Below, piece by piece: positions 1 to 7,557 of a stretch of DNA of 14,307 nucleotides. The translations under genes were made by a program, and so were the position numbers. Numbering within the stretch: the first letter of the stretch is position 1; each line of letters begins with the position of its first letter. Origin of the DNA: Patescibacteria group bacterium (GTDB taxonomy: Bacteria; Patescibacteriota; Gracilibacteria; UBA1369; PNNO01); NCBI GenBank assembly GCA_024275695.1, contig JAJRYP010000011.1, forward strand, positions 1 to 14,307. Reading direction: 5' to 3'. The notes under the pieces were generated by a model. The model was not told the DNA's origin. It saw only the letters and a program-made list of their open reading frames with translations, and ran no database searches.

Positions 1-2
1 CA

Positions 3-1145
3 TCAAAAGAAGCCTCGAACGCGGGTATGTCATTCACTCAGGCTGTTAATGAAGGTTTAAATCAGGATATTGCTATAAAAAATACTATAAATCCAATGCT
101 TTACGTTCAAAGATATAAAAATGGCGCAGTTTCCGTAGACGACAATATTAGCGAAAACAATGATAATACGACAACTTCCGATTCTGTAACTGCAACACCG
201 GATAACAATATCGCTGATGAGGATACAACAACAATTGAAAATCCGGAAAGACAGTACGTAACATTTGAAATAATTACGGGCGGAGACACTTTCTCCGAAA
301 ATGAACAAAAAGAGATCACAATCAAAGCTGTTGACAGAAGCGGAAGCAGAATTACAAATTATGCTCCCGAAAATCCCGTGAGGCTCAAAGTAATAAAAGG
401 TTCGGCCGTCATAACTCCGCGACGTCTGGATGCAAGAAATTTTAAAGACGGAATTGCTACGATAACATTAACTCCAAAAGACAATTCACCTGTGAAGTTT
501 GAAGTAGTAACTGATAATTTAATTAAAGAAAGCGCTTTATTGTCCCCCGGAATCTTTGTTGATATAGGAACGGCTCATCCGCATTTTGACGCAATAAGTT
601 TCTTGAAGGATGAAGGGGTTATCCAAGGATATCCCGACGGTTCGTTTAAACCGGGAAATGATGTTTCGCGTGTGGAAGTAATTAAATTCATCCTTGAAGG
701 AATAGACGCGAATGTTATTAAAGCAAAGAGTCTGTCATTTAAAGATACGGACATAGGCCAGTGGTATGCTGATTATTTATATACTGCGAAAAGTCTTGGA
801 ATTGTTCAAGGTTACCTGGACGGATCATTTAGACCAACAAATTCAGTAAACAGAGCGGAATTCCTAAAAATGCTTATAAAAGCCTCGAAAATTGATATAG
901 ATCCTGTTATTCGGGATAATTTTAAAGTTGAAGATGTTGATGAAGCCGACTGGTTCGCGCCATATGTTCAATTTGCGGTAGACGCGAACATTATTGAACT
1001 TGAAAATAATAGATTTGACCCGGCTGCGGAAATGAAACGTGAAGAAGTTGCAGAGTCAATTTACAGAATTAAAGTACTCCAGGAAACGGGTGCAAATAAA
1101 TTCACCTCAGATCTTATTAATAAACTTGAAGTGCGCGCGGGATAA
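3..1145 (+). CDS. SLH-domain surface protein, 5'-truncated by window edge
   Basis: This is the C-terminal part of an exported cell-surface protein. The frame is open to the window edge. The first in-frame ATG (27) has no ribosome binding site and is followed by no signal peptide, so the true start is almost certainly upstream. Counting from that ATG: residues 33-73 are a low-complexity N/D/T-rich linker, about 78-165 form a beta-rich Ig-like (invasin/Big type) region, and three SLH domains follow at about 177-223, 236-288 and 299-350. The first two carry the clear signature GYPDGSFKPG / GYLDGSFRP plus the R-x-E-x-x-K helix; the third is degenerate (NNRFDPAAEMKREE). SLH triplets generally bind secondary cell-wall polymers and anchor S-layer or other surface proteins; that role here is inferred from the family. 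It is followed after 71 bp by lepB on the same strand. The overall architecture upstream is unknown. Confidence 0.85.
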   Translation, partial: SKEASNAGMSFTQAVNEGLNQDIAIKNTINPMLYVQRYKNGAVSVDDNISENNDNTTTSDSVTATPDNNIADEDTTTIENPERQYVTFEIITGGDTFSENEQKEITIKAVDRSGSRITNYAPENPVRLKVIKGSAVITPRRLDARNFKDGIATITLTPKDNSPVKFEVVTDNLIKESALLSPGIFVDIGTAHPHFDAISFLKDEGVIQGYPDGSFKPGNDVSRVEVIKFILEGIDANVIKAKSLSFKDTDIGQWYADYLYTAKSLGIVQGYLDGSFRPTNSVNRAEFLKMLIKASKIDIDPVIRDNFKVEDVDEADWFAPYVQFAVDANIIELENNRFDPAAEMKREEVAESIYRIKVLQETGANKFTSDLINKLEVRAG

Positions 1146-1216
1146 AAATCACGTGACTTTCTATTGCGAATAAGGAGCGAATTAAGGTAAAGTTTGTAAG
1201 AATGTGATGCTTGTTT

Positions 1217-2050
1217 ATGAATGATGAAATACAAAACAAACCGATTCCACCAAAGGATAACGTAGATACGCGAAATGTTTCCGAAATTTTTAAATCTTCC
1301 GATGTAAAGCCTGAAAATGTTTCCGAAAATAGTACTGCAAAGGCCGAGCAACACATGGAGGGAAACACAATGCCCGTAGAAAACAAAACCGGCGGACGTC
1401 TTATAACATTTCTTCTGGATCTCGCTTTAAATTTATTAATTGTTTTTGGACTTGTTTATGTCATCCAAACTTTTATAGCTTCGCCATTCAAAGTATACGG
1501 ACCTTCAATGTGTGATACGCTAAACAATATTGAAGACGCTTGTATGACAGGATATGGAGAATATATAATCGTAAACAAGCTGATATATAAAGACTTTTTC
1601 GGATGGAGCCTAAGTGAACCTCAGCGAGGCGATATTATTGTTTTCCACCCCCCGCATACCAATAAACAGTTTTATATAAAACGTATCATTGGTCTACCCG
1701 GTGATACGGTTAAATTGATTGACGGTAAAGTTTATATTTTTAATGACGAATACCCTACCGGGCGCGAACTTAAAGAAGACTATTTGAACAAAAACAATTT
1801 AGGGAATACTAATCCAAGCACAAGCAACAGGGTAACCAGTTTTACGGTAGGAGAAGATGAATATTTTGTTCTTGGAGATAATCGTATGCAAAGTGTTGAT
1901 TCGCGAAGCTGTTTCAGGGATCCTTTTCAGGGTGGTTGTAGAGGAGAGGAACAATACTTCTTACCAAAAAAGAATATTTCCGGAAAAGCATGGGTGGTCT
2001 TATGGCCAATTCAATACGTAAGGACGATTGATGAGCCAAATTACAAGTAG
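1217..2050 (+). CDS. lepB: Signal peptidase I
   Basis: Membrane-anchored serine/lysine protease that removes signal peptides from exported proteins. One N-terminal TM segment (LALNLLIVFGLVYVIQTFI) is preceded by a charged, probably disordered cytoplasmic tail of about 60 residues. Counting from ATG 1217, the catalytic Ser is S97 in GPSM, the general-base Lys is K155 in YIKRIIGLPGD, and the GDNRMQSVDSR box is intact. Unusual are four cysteines in two inserts: C-D-T-L...A-C just after the catalytic serine, and SRSCFRDPFQGGC just after the GDN box, plausibly disulfides outside the membrane. The start is uncertain: TTG 1211 extends it by two residues, while ATG 1370 has a good GGAGGG 7 nt upstream and would remove most of the tail. 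I prefer ATG 1217. The stop lies 12 bp from the stop of the convergent gene. Confidence 0.93.
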   Translation: MNDEIQNKPIPPKDNVDTRNVSEIFKSSDVKPENVSENSTAKAEQHMEGNTMPVENKTGGRLITFLLDLALNLLIVFGLVYVIQTFIASPFKVYGPSMCDTLNNIEDACMTGYGEYIIVNKLIYKDFFGWSLSEPQRGDIIVFHPPHTNKQFYIKRIIGLPGDTVKLIDGKVYIFNDEYPTGRELKEDYLNKNNLGNTNPSTSNRVTSFTVGEDEYFVLGDNRMQSVDSRSCFRDPFQGGCRGEEQYFLPKKNISGKAWVVLWPIQYVRTIDEPNYK

Positions 2051-2062
2051 TGTTCTATCCGC

Positions 2063-2440
2063 TCAGCCTTCCTGGCGAGCTACAAAGTACAGCTCTACAA
2101 GTGAAACACTTAAAATTAATAGAAAACCGGACCACCAAGTTAAAACTCCAAGTATCAAGAAGAAAATACAACCAAGGGCGATAATAGTTAGTTCAATCCC
2201 CTGTCTAAACGCAATTGAAATATGCTGAGAGTATATTTCATTTTTATTGAGCCAAAGTCGAAAATAGAATCCAATTATCGTAAAAGTGCAACTCAAAGCA
2301 AAGAACATGCTCAAAAAGAATAAGCTCAAAGAAACGCCCATAGATTCAAACGGATCCAGCTTATTTAATACAATAAACCACGCAATCCAACTTACGAGCC
2401 CTGCAATTCCAACAATTAACAAATATCGATTATGTGTCAT
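2063..2440 (-). CDS. Small four-TM membrane protein of unknown function
   Basis: A 125-residue, strongly hydrophobic protein with four predicted membrane helices at about residues 6-26, 36-60, 81-101 and 102-121, a short charged loop (RLWLNKNEIYSQH) in the middle and a very short C-terminus. I do not recognise the family and see no catalytic motif. The layout resembles small membrane proteins common in Patescibacteria, but that is an impression, not a match. The start ATG at 2440 has no Shine-Dalgarno. It is the last gene of the leftward cluster, 44 bp after the uracil-DNA glycosylase, and ends convergently with lepB. The hydrophobic periodicity and cluster position support a real gene. Confidence 0.72.
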   Translation of the reverse strand: MTHNRYLLIVGIAGLVSWIAWFIVLNKLDPFESMGVSLSLFFLSMFFALSCTFTIIGFYFRLWLNKNEIYSQHISIAFRQGIELTIIALGCIFFLILGVLTWWSGFLLILSVSLVELYFVARQEG

Positions 2441-2484
2441 TTTCAGCGTTTAAAACATAAAAATCATTTGTGAGATTATCACAC

Positions 2485-3051
2485 TCAATCAATCTTTGAA
2501 AGAATTTTCGGAATTTTTTTCATATCTTCCAATAGAGTTTTTCTATATGAACCGTTGTACAAAGCTACCGCCGGATGATACATCGGGAAGTAAACCTGTT
2601 TTTCACCCCATAGCCCCTTATATCTTTTTGCCCGGCCGTGAACTTGCGAAATTTTAAGATTGGGTAAAAATGCATTCATGGAATGTCGTCCAAGTGTAAC
2701 TATCAATTTAGGTTTAATTATTTTCAAATGCCGCTTTAGATAAGGCCAACATGTTTTAATTTCACTTTCTTCCGGATCTCTGTTTCCCGGTGGCCTGCAT
2801 TTAACAATATTTGTTATAAAAACTTCTTCCCGAGTTAATGCTATCGAAGCAAGAAGTTCATTTAAAAACTTCCCGGCTGCTCCTACAAAAGGTTTTCCTT
2901 CGAGATCTTCGTTTTTACCCGGAGCTTCTCCTATAAACACAATATCGGCATTTGGATTTCCTTCGCCCGGAACCGCATTGGTTCGAGTCTTGCACAAACC
3001 GCATTTTATGCAATTACGAACCTCTTTATTCACTTCTTCAATATTAAGCAT
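2485..3051 (-). CDS. udg: Family 4 uracil-DNA glycosylase (4Fe-4S)
   Basis: Excises uracil from DNA as the first step of base excision repair after cytosine deamination or dUTP misincorporation. At 188 residues it has a normal length for family 4. The iron-sulfur ligands are visible: an N-terminal cluster C14/C17/C20 and a pair C85 (VKCRPPGNRDP) and C101 (KTCWPYL). C14, C17, C85 and C101 best fit the family's usual ligand spacing; C20 is extra. The active-site motif GEAPGKNED lies at 41-49, the uracil pocket continues through PFVGAAG, and the second catalytic loop is MYHPAVAL with H159. The start ATG (3051) overlaps the stop region of the preceding gene by 8 bp and has no Shine-Dalgarno, suggesting translational coupling. 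The order of Cys and active-site motifs separates it from family 1 (Ung) and family 5 enzymes. Confidence 0.95.
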   Translation of the reverse strand: MLNIEEVNKEVRNCIKCGLCKTRTNAVPGEGNPNADIVFIGEAPGKNEDLEGKPFVGAAGKFLNELLASIALTREEVFITNIVKCRPPGNRDPEESEIKTCWPYLKRHLKIIKPKLIVTLGRHSMNAFLPNLKISQVHGRAKRYKGLWGEKQVYFPMYHPAVALYNGSYRKTLLEDMKKIPKILSKID

Positions 3052-4039
3052 CTAATGATTTTTGAATTGAATGATGATGTTTCAAATATATTCCCAAGAA
3101 AAAAATCAACGCCCCGCATCCTGCAAAGAATATTGAATAGACTGTCATCTTGTCGGTTACAAAGGCAAACAAAAATGAATAAAGTTCGCGCAATTTATCT
3201 ATCTCTGCTTCATCGTAAGCATATTTGGAAATATATGCGGGAATTTGCGACATAAGTTGCGCGAGAATTAATCCAAAAATTCCACCAAGCGCAAGCGCAC
3301 TTCCAACAAATTTCATTATCGATGTATAGGGCTTATAAATAATAAGCATTATCAAAAGAAGCAAAATTAAAAGGAATAAAGGGAGAATCAAATGAATATA
3401 TTGAAATACCGAAATCATTTGATGTAATCCAATTTTCTCTCCCACATTTCCTCCGTTATTTTCCACAACCGGAGAAAATTTATCGGGAATAGTTTCCTGC
3501 ATCGCTCTTTTAATCTCGCGCCTTAGAGGCCCCTCAAGTTCAGTCCGCTCAATTTGAGGAGGAATACATGAAGGAAGTCCTTCCTCTTTCGTAAATGCAG
3601 CCAAATCTTCCTCGTCAAAATCCGCACATGCAGGAATTGAATCTACAACACGGTATGCGACATCCGCGGCTAAATCATCGATATGTTCTTTTAACGGAAG
3701 AAGGGACACGGTTATATCTTCTGCGCGCCTATCATCATTTAAACTCTTTAATTGAGAAACAAAATCTTGTGCAATCTCGCTAAAAGCCTGTTTTGGAAAA
3801 TATTTTTCTATTATTTCTTTAACGTCCGAAGCAGCCAGATAATTAGTCACTTCCTCGTCTTTCGAAATTTCATTATTCAGAAACAAGGCCAAATAATCAT
3901 ATGATTTGTCGATTACCGGCCCTTCATAAAAATCGACATTCAAATAAGTACTTGTAAGGCTTTGAACAAACAGGGTCGGAAGTGTGATAATTGCGAACAT
4001 TAACACTAATATGCCTGCGAAAAACTTTCGAATCTTCAT
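3044..4039 (-). CDS. Conserved-type membrane protein, large exposed domain, unknown function
   Basis: I do not recognise a family. From the ATG at 4039 the protein has 331 residues: a basic N-terminus (MKIRKFFAG) leading into a signal anchor at about 7-28, an acidic helical region of about 180 residues likely outside the membrane, then three TM helices at about 215-236, 242-263 and 298-320 and a short His-rich tail (KHHHS). The exposed region has only two cysteines, C138 and C158, flanking an acidic loop, so a disulfide is possible. The TTG at 4054 would add MTYQY before the signal anchor; I prefer ATG 4039 because it gives a typical anchor. It sits 71 bp after the DHH phosphoesterase and overlaps the glycosylase start, so it is cotranscribed with repair/nucleotide genes, but nothing in its sequence suggests a DNA-related job. 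Confidence 0.8.
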   Translation of the reverse strand: MKIRKFFAGILVLMFAIITLPTLFVQSLTSTYLNVDFYEGPVIDKSYDYLALFLNNEISKDEEVTNYLAASDVKEIIEKYFPKQAFSEIAQDFVSQLKSLNDDRRAEDITVSLLPLKEHIDDLAADVAYRVVDSIPACADFDEEDLAAFTKEEGLPSCIPPQIERTELEGPLRREIKRAMQETIPDKFSPVVENNGGNVGEKIGLHQMISVFQYIHLILPLFLLILLLLIMLIIYKPYTSIMKFVGSALALGGIFGLILAQLMSQIPAYISKYAYDEAEIDKLRELYSFLFAFVTDKMTVYSIFFAGCGALIFFLGIYLKHHHSIQKSLDA

Positions 4040-4110
4040 ATATTGATAGGTCAAATTTTATGCCCACAAATGTTAACAGGAATGAAAGTTCTTCACAAGT
4101 TTTTAAAATC

Positions 4111-5121
4111 CTACTCCTTTAGATTCAGGATATCCCCTTTTATCGCTCTATGCTTTCGATCCTCTGTTGAAGGAACAATTTTCCATCGAACTTCTTTCTC
4201 AAGTTTGCCGGGGAGAGTAAAACCGGCGGCTTTTTTATGGCCACCACCGCCAAATTTGGCGGCAATTTCTTCTAAATCAACCTCTTCGTTACGAGTTCTG
4301 AAAGATCCTTTAACATTTCCCTGTTCATCTTCGTGAAGCAGGACCGTAAATTTCGTATCGGGAATACAGTTAATAAAATCCACCGCTCCGGAAAGTTCGT
4401 CAATATCGGCATCACATTGATCAAAATCTTCTTTTGTAACTACAGACATAGCGACTTTTTCATTATTGATTTTAAGATTCGCGAGCACTTTTCCCCACAA
4501 TTTCAAAGTGGAAACCGGGGTTGTTTTGAACAGATTTTTTGACACATCCACAACCCTACCGCCGACCGCCATCATTTCCCCCGCAATTTTTAAAGCTTCC
4601 GGAGTGGTATTCTGATGCATAAAACTTACCGTGTCATTATAAAGACCTGTTAATAAAGCTGTTCCAATAACAGGATTAAAATCATATTTGGCGAATTTAA
4701 AAAAGTTATACATAATCATAGTGGTCGAAGCCGCATTTGTATCAACAATATTAATGGTTCCGAAATTGTCGTTCGATGCGTGATGATCAATATTGATTAT
4801 AGGAACTTCACCTTTAAAAATATCGGGATATTTTTCATGATAATTTGTCATGTAAGAAGCACCGGCATCACAAACTATAAGCAGATCGTATTCACGAAAA
4901 TCAAATTCACAAATAAAATCTTTCACATCCGGCATAAAATAATATCTATCCGGAATCTCATCTATGCAAGCCATTGTTACATCTTTTCCCTCTTTTGTTA
5001 ATGCATGTTTTAAAGCAATACACGAACCAAGCGTATCGCCGTCCGGTTTACGATGAGCTATCGTGACGATTTTCTCTACACTATCTATGAGCCTTTTTGC
5101 TCGCTGAAACTCTGCTTCCAT
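4111..5121 (-). CDS. DHH/DHHA1 phosphoesterase, NrnA type
   Basis: Cytoplasmic metal-dependent phosphoesterase of the DHH superfamily, bifunctional NrnA type (in characterised members, degradation of very short RNAs and pAp, sometimes cyclic-dinucleotide products). The catalytic N-terminal domain shows motif I HRKPDGDT (23-30), the aspartate of CDAG (D85), the name-giving DHH at 112-114 in IDHHASND, and D163 in GLYNDTVSF. The C-terminal DHHA1 domain has the substrate-binding GGGGH at 291-295 preceded by GSFRTR, as in NrnA and RecJ-like proteins. At 336 residues the length is right for NrnA and too short for RecJ. No CBS, DRTGG or GGDEF domain is attached. The exact substrate cannot be read from sequence. 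It lies 42 bp after the metallophosphoesterase in the same direction; the ATG at 5121 has no Shine-Dalgarno. Confidence 0.92.
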   Translation of the reverse strand: MEAEFQRAKRLIDSVEKIVTIAHRKPDGDTLGSCIALKHALTKEGKDVTMACIDEIPDRYYFMPDVKDFICEFDFREYDLLIVCDAGASYMTNYHEKYPDIFKGEVPIINIDHHASNDNFGTINIVDTNAASTTMIMYNFFKFAKYDFNPVIGTALLTGLYNDTVSFMHQNTTPEALKIAGEMMAVGGRVVDVSKNLFKTTPVSTLKLWGKVLANLKINNEKVAMSVVTKEDFDQCDADIDELSGAVDFINCIPDTKFTVLLHEDEQGNVKGSFRTRNEEVDLEEIAAKFGGGGHKKAAGFTLPGKLEKEVRWKIVPSTEDRKHRAIKGDILNLKE

Positions 5122-5163
5122 TAAGGCCGTCGTTAAATATTAAGAAGGAATTTTAGTATATTT

Positions 5164-6489
5164 TCAGCAATTATGCAAGGGGAAGTTAATTGCTTCAATA
5201 CAAGTATCCTCTTTATAAGGTTTTGGTATATTTTTTCGTCTCTTAATAGTAAATTTTTCCAGGAGAGTTAGTTTCGGAGTATACTGTTTAGGCCACGACC
5301 TGAGCTCGACATTTACCTCTTTTTTATCTTTGGAAAAACTGCATGAGAGATAATTCAAATCATAGTATGGCACAAAAACACCGGGAAAATGTAAATATGC
5401 GGGCATTCTTTTCATCAGTTTTTTCCAACTTCCGGTATCTACATGAATAAAATTGTATTTCTTTAAATTAAAGATACCGGGTATATGAGTATGACCATTC
5501 ACATACAGATGAGCCTTTTTTTTATAAGAATTTTTTCCGGAGCAAACTTCTTTTGCCCTGTCTTTAAAAGCCTGGTGCAGAGATATCACGACTTCCGAAA
5601 GACTTTGAACACCATATGAACGCAAACGTTTTCTAAAATCTTTTCGCAAAAGTGACATGAAAAATATAAGAATTATAATTACCATGTCAAAATAAAGTAT
5701 AAAAACAATTATTTTTATTATCCAGTTTGTATCAAGGAAATTTAAAAGCGACACAAGAAAATCCGGACGGTAAAAATCGGTAATAATATCAAAAATAAAA
5801 TAAGGAACCGCAAATCCGAAAAGAATCAGCATTGGTATTAAAACCCCTTTTAAAATCGGACCAAGTTCATAATAAAAATATTTACTTAAAAACCAATAAA
5901 GCAAGAGATTAACATCAACATTATCAAGATCATTAAACCACCGGGGACGTTTTTTCTCATTACCCATTTTCATGATTTTATAAACAAATAATTGATTTAT
6001 ATGATATGCAAGAGAGCTGTCCGTTTGCATTGAAAAATCAGTAAACGCGGTTGCGGGTTCAACCTGATTTCCATGTTCACCAAGTATCCGAAAAGACTTA
6101 CCGTTATGAGAAAATTCTCGCTTAAAAAATTGATTCGTATCAACATGTATATTGTATTTGGCCAAGTCATCTTGATATCTTTTCTCGTAAATAATTTCAT
6201 GATCGTGATTCCCCCCCAAAACAGTAATTTTATGTTTTTTTCCAAATTTTTTAAATTGTTCAAACAGGTCCCGATGTTGATTAATGGCAAAAGCAACCTT
6301 TCCTTCCGGATGATCCTTTATTTTCCATAAATCAAAAAAATCGCCAAGAATAATTAGTTCTATGCTTTCGTTGGTTTTGTCCAAATAATCTAAAAAATCA
6401 ATTAATTCTTTTTCACACTCAAAATCATCCATCGGAGCATCACCGCCGATATGAAGATCGCTTATTATTATTAGTTTTTTGTGCTGCAT
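5164..6489 (-). CDS. Calcineurin-like metallophosphoesterase with transmembrane insert
   Basis: Metal-dependent phosphoesterase, 441 residues from ATG 6489. Metal-binding motifs run in canonical order: SDLHIGG (D11, H13), LGDFFDLW (D50), GGNHDHE (N94, H95), GEHGNQ, and near the C-terminus NGHTHIPG. The early motifs, particularly GDFFDLW, resemble LpxH-like UDP-diacylglucosamine hydrolases, but lipid A synthesis is not otherwise evident and the substrate is unknown. Between GEHGNQ and GHTH sits an insert with two long hydrophobic stretches (around LKGVLIPMLILFGFAVPYF and IIKIIVFILYFDMVIIILIF), so the catalytic domain appears split by a membrane hairpin and held at the inner membrane face. A TTG at 6519 would add ten residues; ATG 6489 starts right before the first motif's strand and is preferred. 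First gene of the leftward cluster. Confidence 0.88.
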   Translation of the reverse strand: MQHKKLIIISDLHIGGDAPMDDFECEKELIDFLDYLDKTNESIELIILGDFFDLWKIKDHPEGKVAFAINQHRDLFEQFKKFGKKHKITVLGGNHDHEIIYEKRYQDDLAKYNIHVDTNQFFKREFSHNGKSFRILGEHGNQVEPATAFTDFSMQTDSSLAYHINQLFVYKIMKMGNEKKRPRWFNDLDNVDVNLLLYWFLSKYFYYELGPILKGVLIPMLILFGFAVPYFIFDIITDFYRPDFLVSLLNFLDTNWIIKIIVFILYFDMVIIILIFFMSLLRKDFRKRLRSYGVQSLSEVVISLHQAFKDRAKEVCSGKNSYKKKAHLYVNGHTHIPGIFNLKKYNFIHVDTGSWKKLMKRMPAYLHFPGVFVPYYDLNYLSCSFSKDKKEVNVELRSWPKQYTPKLTLLEKFTIKRRKNIPKPYKEDTCIEAINFPLHNC

Positions 6490-6501
6490 AAATAACTTGT
6501 G

Positions 6502-6507
6502 ATTATA
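6502..6507 (-). promoter_or_regulatory. Putative -10 of the metallophosphoesterase operon
   Basis: On the minus strand there is an exact TATAAT whose last base is 12 nt before ATG 6489, giving a leader of only about 6 nt. I find no convincing -35 at 16-18 bp, so the evidence is only the -10 and its position. Its upstream edge overlaps one arm of an inverted repeat (6505-6532). Confidence 0.4.
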
Positions 6508-6532
6508 AGGGGCAACCAAGATTTCCCCTTAT
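6505..6532. repeat. 8-bp inverted repeat at the operon promoter
   Basis: ATAAGGGG (6505-6512) and its exact complement CCCCTTAT (6525-6532) are separated by 12 bp. The repeat overlaps the putative -10 of the metallophosphoesterase operon and follows the tRNA gene. It could be an operator or a hairpin ending the tRNA transcript. No T-run follows on the minus strand, so a classic intrinsic terminator is not supported. Confidence 0.5.
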
Positions 6533-6549
6533 CAACCCCTTCTTTTAAG

Positions 6550-6573
6550 AGTCACTCGCTTACGCTCGTGACT
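6550..6573. repeat. Imperfect stem-loop just after the tRNA gene
   Basis: AGTCAC (6550-6555) pairs with GTGACT (6568-6573), and an inner GC/GC pair closes a TTAC loop across a 2x2 mismatch. It begins one base after the encoded CCA of the tRNA, so it is probably a 3' processing or termination hairpin for that transcript. There is no T-run downstream. Confidence 0.45.
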
Positions 6574-6574
6574 G

Positions 6575-6651
6575 TGGTACGCCCGGCAGGATTCGAACCT
6601 GCGACCTTCACCTTAGAAGGGTGCCGCTCTATCCAGCTGAGCTACGGGCGC
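6575..6651 (-). tRNA. tRNA-Arg(UCU)
   Basis: A 77-nt tRNA on the minus strand. The acceptor arm GCGCCCG pairs with CGGGCGT (G-U at the terminal pair), the discriminator is A and the CCA end is encoded. The D arm GCTC/GAGC, anticodon loop CTTCTAA and T arm GCAGG-TTCGAAT-CCTGC are all present. The anticodon TCT decodes AGA, a codon used often in the genes around it. The anticodon stem has four standard pairs and one G-A mismatch at its base (27-43). It resembles the standard bacterial tRNA-Arg(UCU) closely. It stands alone between two protein genes. Confidence 0.96.
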
Positions 6652-6669
6652 ATATTGATATCAGGCAGT

Positions 6670-6698
6670 ATCTTATAAAAATTCTTCTCAACTTACAA
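6670..6698 (-). promoter_or_regulatory. Putative tRNA-Arg promoter
   Basis: On the minus strand TTGTAA (6698-6693), a 17-bp spacer and TAAGAT (6675-6670) precede the tRNA by 18 nt. The boxes are partial matches (4 of 6 each) and overlap the 3' end of the CPBP protease gene. Read-through from that gene is an alternative source of the tRNA. Confidence 0.35.
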
Positions 6699-7431
6699 TA
6701 TAATATCCGTTTTCTATAAAATATAAAACAACAAATGAAATCGTGTTGTTAAAAACATGAAAAAGGATTCCCGGCCAAATTGACTTTGTTTTAACAAAAA
6801 TAATATTTAACACAACAGATAAAATAAGAAGTGGCATTATCGATTGAAATTCGAAATGTACCGAGGCGAAAATAAGAGCGGTAAGAACAACGCCCCAAAA
6901 CGGACTTATACGTTTAGCCAAAGTCTGTAAAACAAATCCTCTAAAAAAGATCTCTTCAATAATCGGCGCTATAACAAGAGCAATAAGTATTGCCATGAAA
7001 ATCCCGAACGGATCTGTTCCAAATATTTCAAAAATTGACCTTTGTTTTTCAAATCCGAAAGCTTCAATCCCTAAACTGAAAAAAACAACTATTAAAAGTA
7101 TGCTAAGACCAAGAAAGAAAATATATGCCATGAAAATCCACAAAATTGTTTTTCCGGTTCCAATCCATTTAAACGCAAAATCTTTCCATCCCGATGCATA
7201 TTTCTTAATAATAAAAAACCATAAAGGAAAAAGCATTCCGGCAACTTGCAACAAATACATAAACAGCAGAATTATGCCTTTCAAAAAAACATTATCAGAA
7301 ATGTCCGTTACAAAATCCGGAAGCCCTATAGCCTGAATAACGACATAAAGAAGCAGTTCTAAAACAAAGGTTAGAACAAAAACGTTAAATACATCCGATA
7401 CTTTCCATTTTATAGAGGTGTCCTGGTTCAT
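6688..7431 (-). CDS. CPBP family intramembrane metalloprotease
   Basis: Integral membrane protein of the CAAX protease / bacteriocin-processing (CPBP, Abi) family. In characterised members these are glutamate-type or metal-dependent intramembrane proteases processing prenylated proteins or bacteriocin-like peptides. It has 247 residues and about six to eight hydrophobic helices. The three family motifs are intact: EEIFFRG with E159, E160 and R164; FASVHF with H192; and HVFNN with H225 and N229. The amino terminus (MNQDTSIKWK) is short and cytoplasmic in style. The ATG at 7431 has no Shine-Dalgarno. It is divergent from the PH-domain gene, with 126 bp between them, and its 3' end lies 36 bp from the tRNA. 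No bacteriocin or prenylated substrate gene is visible nearby, so the target is unknown. Confidence 0.9.
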   Translation of the reverse strand: MNQDTSIKWKVSDVFNVFVLTFVLELLLYVVIQAIGLPDFVTDISDNVFLKGIILLFMYLLQVAGMLFPLWFFIIKKYASGWKDFAFKWIGTGKTILWIFMAYIFFLGLSILLIVVFFSLGIEAFGFEKQRSIFEIFGTDPFGIFMAILIALVIAPIIEEIFFRGFVLQTLAKRISPFWGVVLTALIFASVHFEFQSIMPLLILSVVLNIIFVKTKSIWPGILFHVFNNTISFVVLYFIENGYYIVS

Positions 7432-7496
7432 TTGAGGTTTTAAATAAATTGAGGTATTATTTTTTTACTTTATATAATCGATTCAATTCACTTCTA

Positions 7497-7525
7497 TTGA
7501 CAACGAGCCCATTCGATTTTATTAT
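7497..7525 (+). promoter_or_regulatory. Sigma70-type promoter for the PH-domain gene and ruvB
   Basis: TTGACA (7497-7502), a 17-bp spacer and TATTAT (7520-7525) give an expected start near 7532, about 26 nt before the ATG at 7558. The -35 is exact and the -10 matches 5 of 6. A second candidate upstream is TTGAGG (7449-7454) with an 18-bp spacer and TATAAT (7473-7478). Confidence 0.65.
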
Positions 7526-7557
7526 TTATTTCCTCGCAATTCTTAAATTATAAATAA

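Noticed and set aside
1149..1156. Palindrome TCACGTGA after the SLH gene
   Set aside because: An 8-bp palindrome with no loop or T-run; expected by chance at this scale, no evidence of function.
2061..2080. Hairpin GCTC-A-GCC / GGCGAGC between the convergent genes as a terminator
   Set aside because: A 7-bp bulged stem with no T-run on either side, inside the end of the minus-strand gene; not enough to call a terminator.
2028..2228. Open frame of 66 codons on the + strand after lepB
   Set aside because: It overlaps the lepB end and lies antisense to the 125-residue membrane protein, whose hydrophobic pattern is far more protein-like; no ribosome binding site or recognisable product.
6550..6651. 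tRNA gene plus flanking repeat as an integration (att) site
   Set aside because: No integrase, no duplicated tRNA 3' end and no mobile genes in the window.
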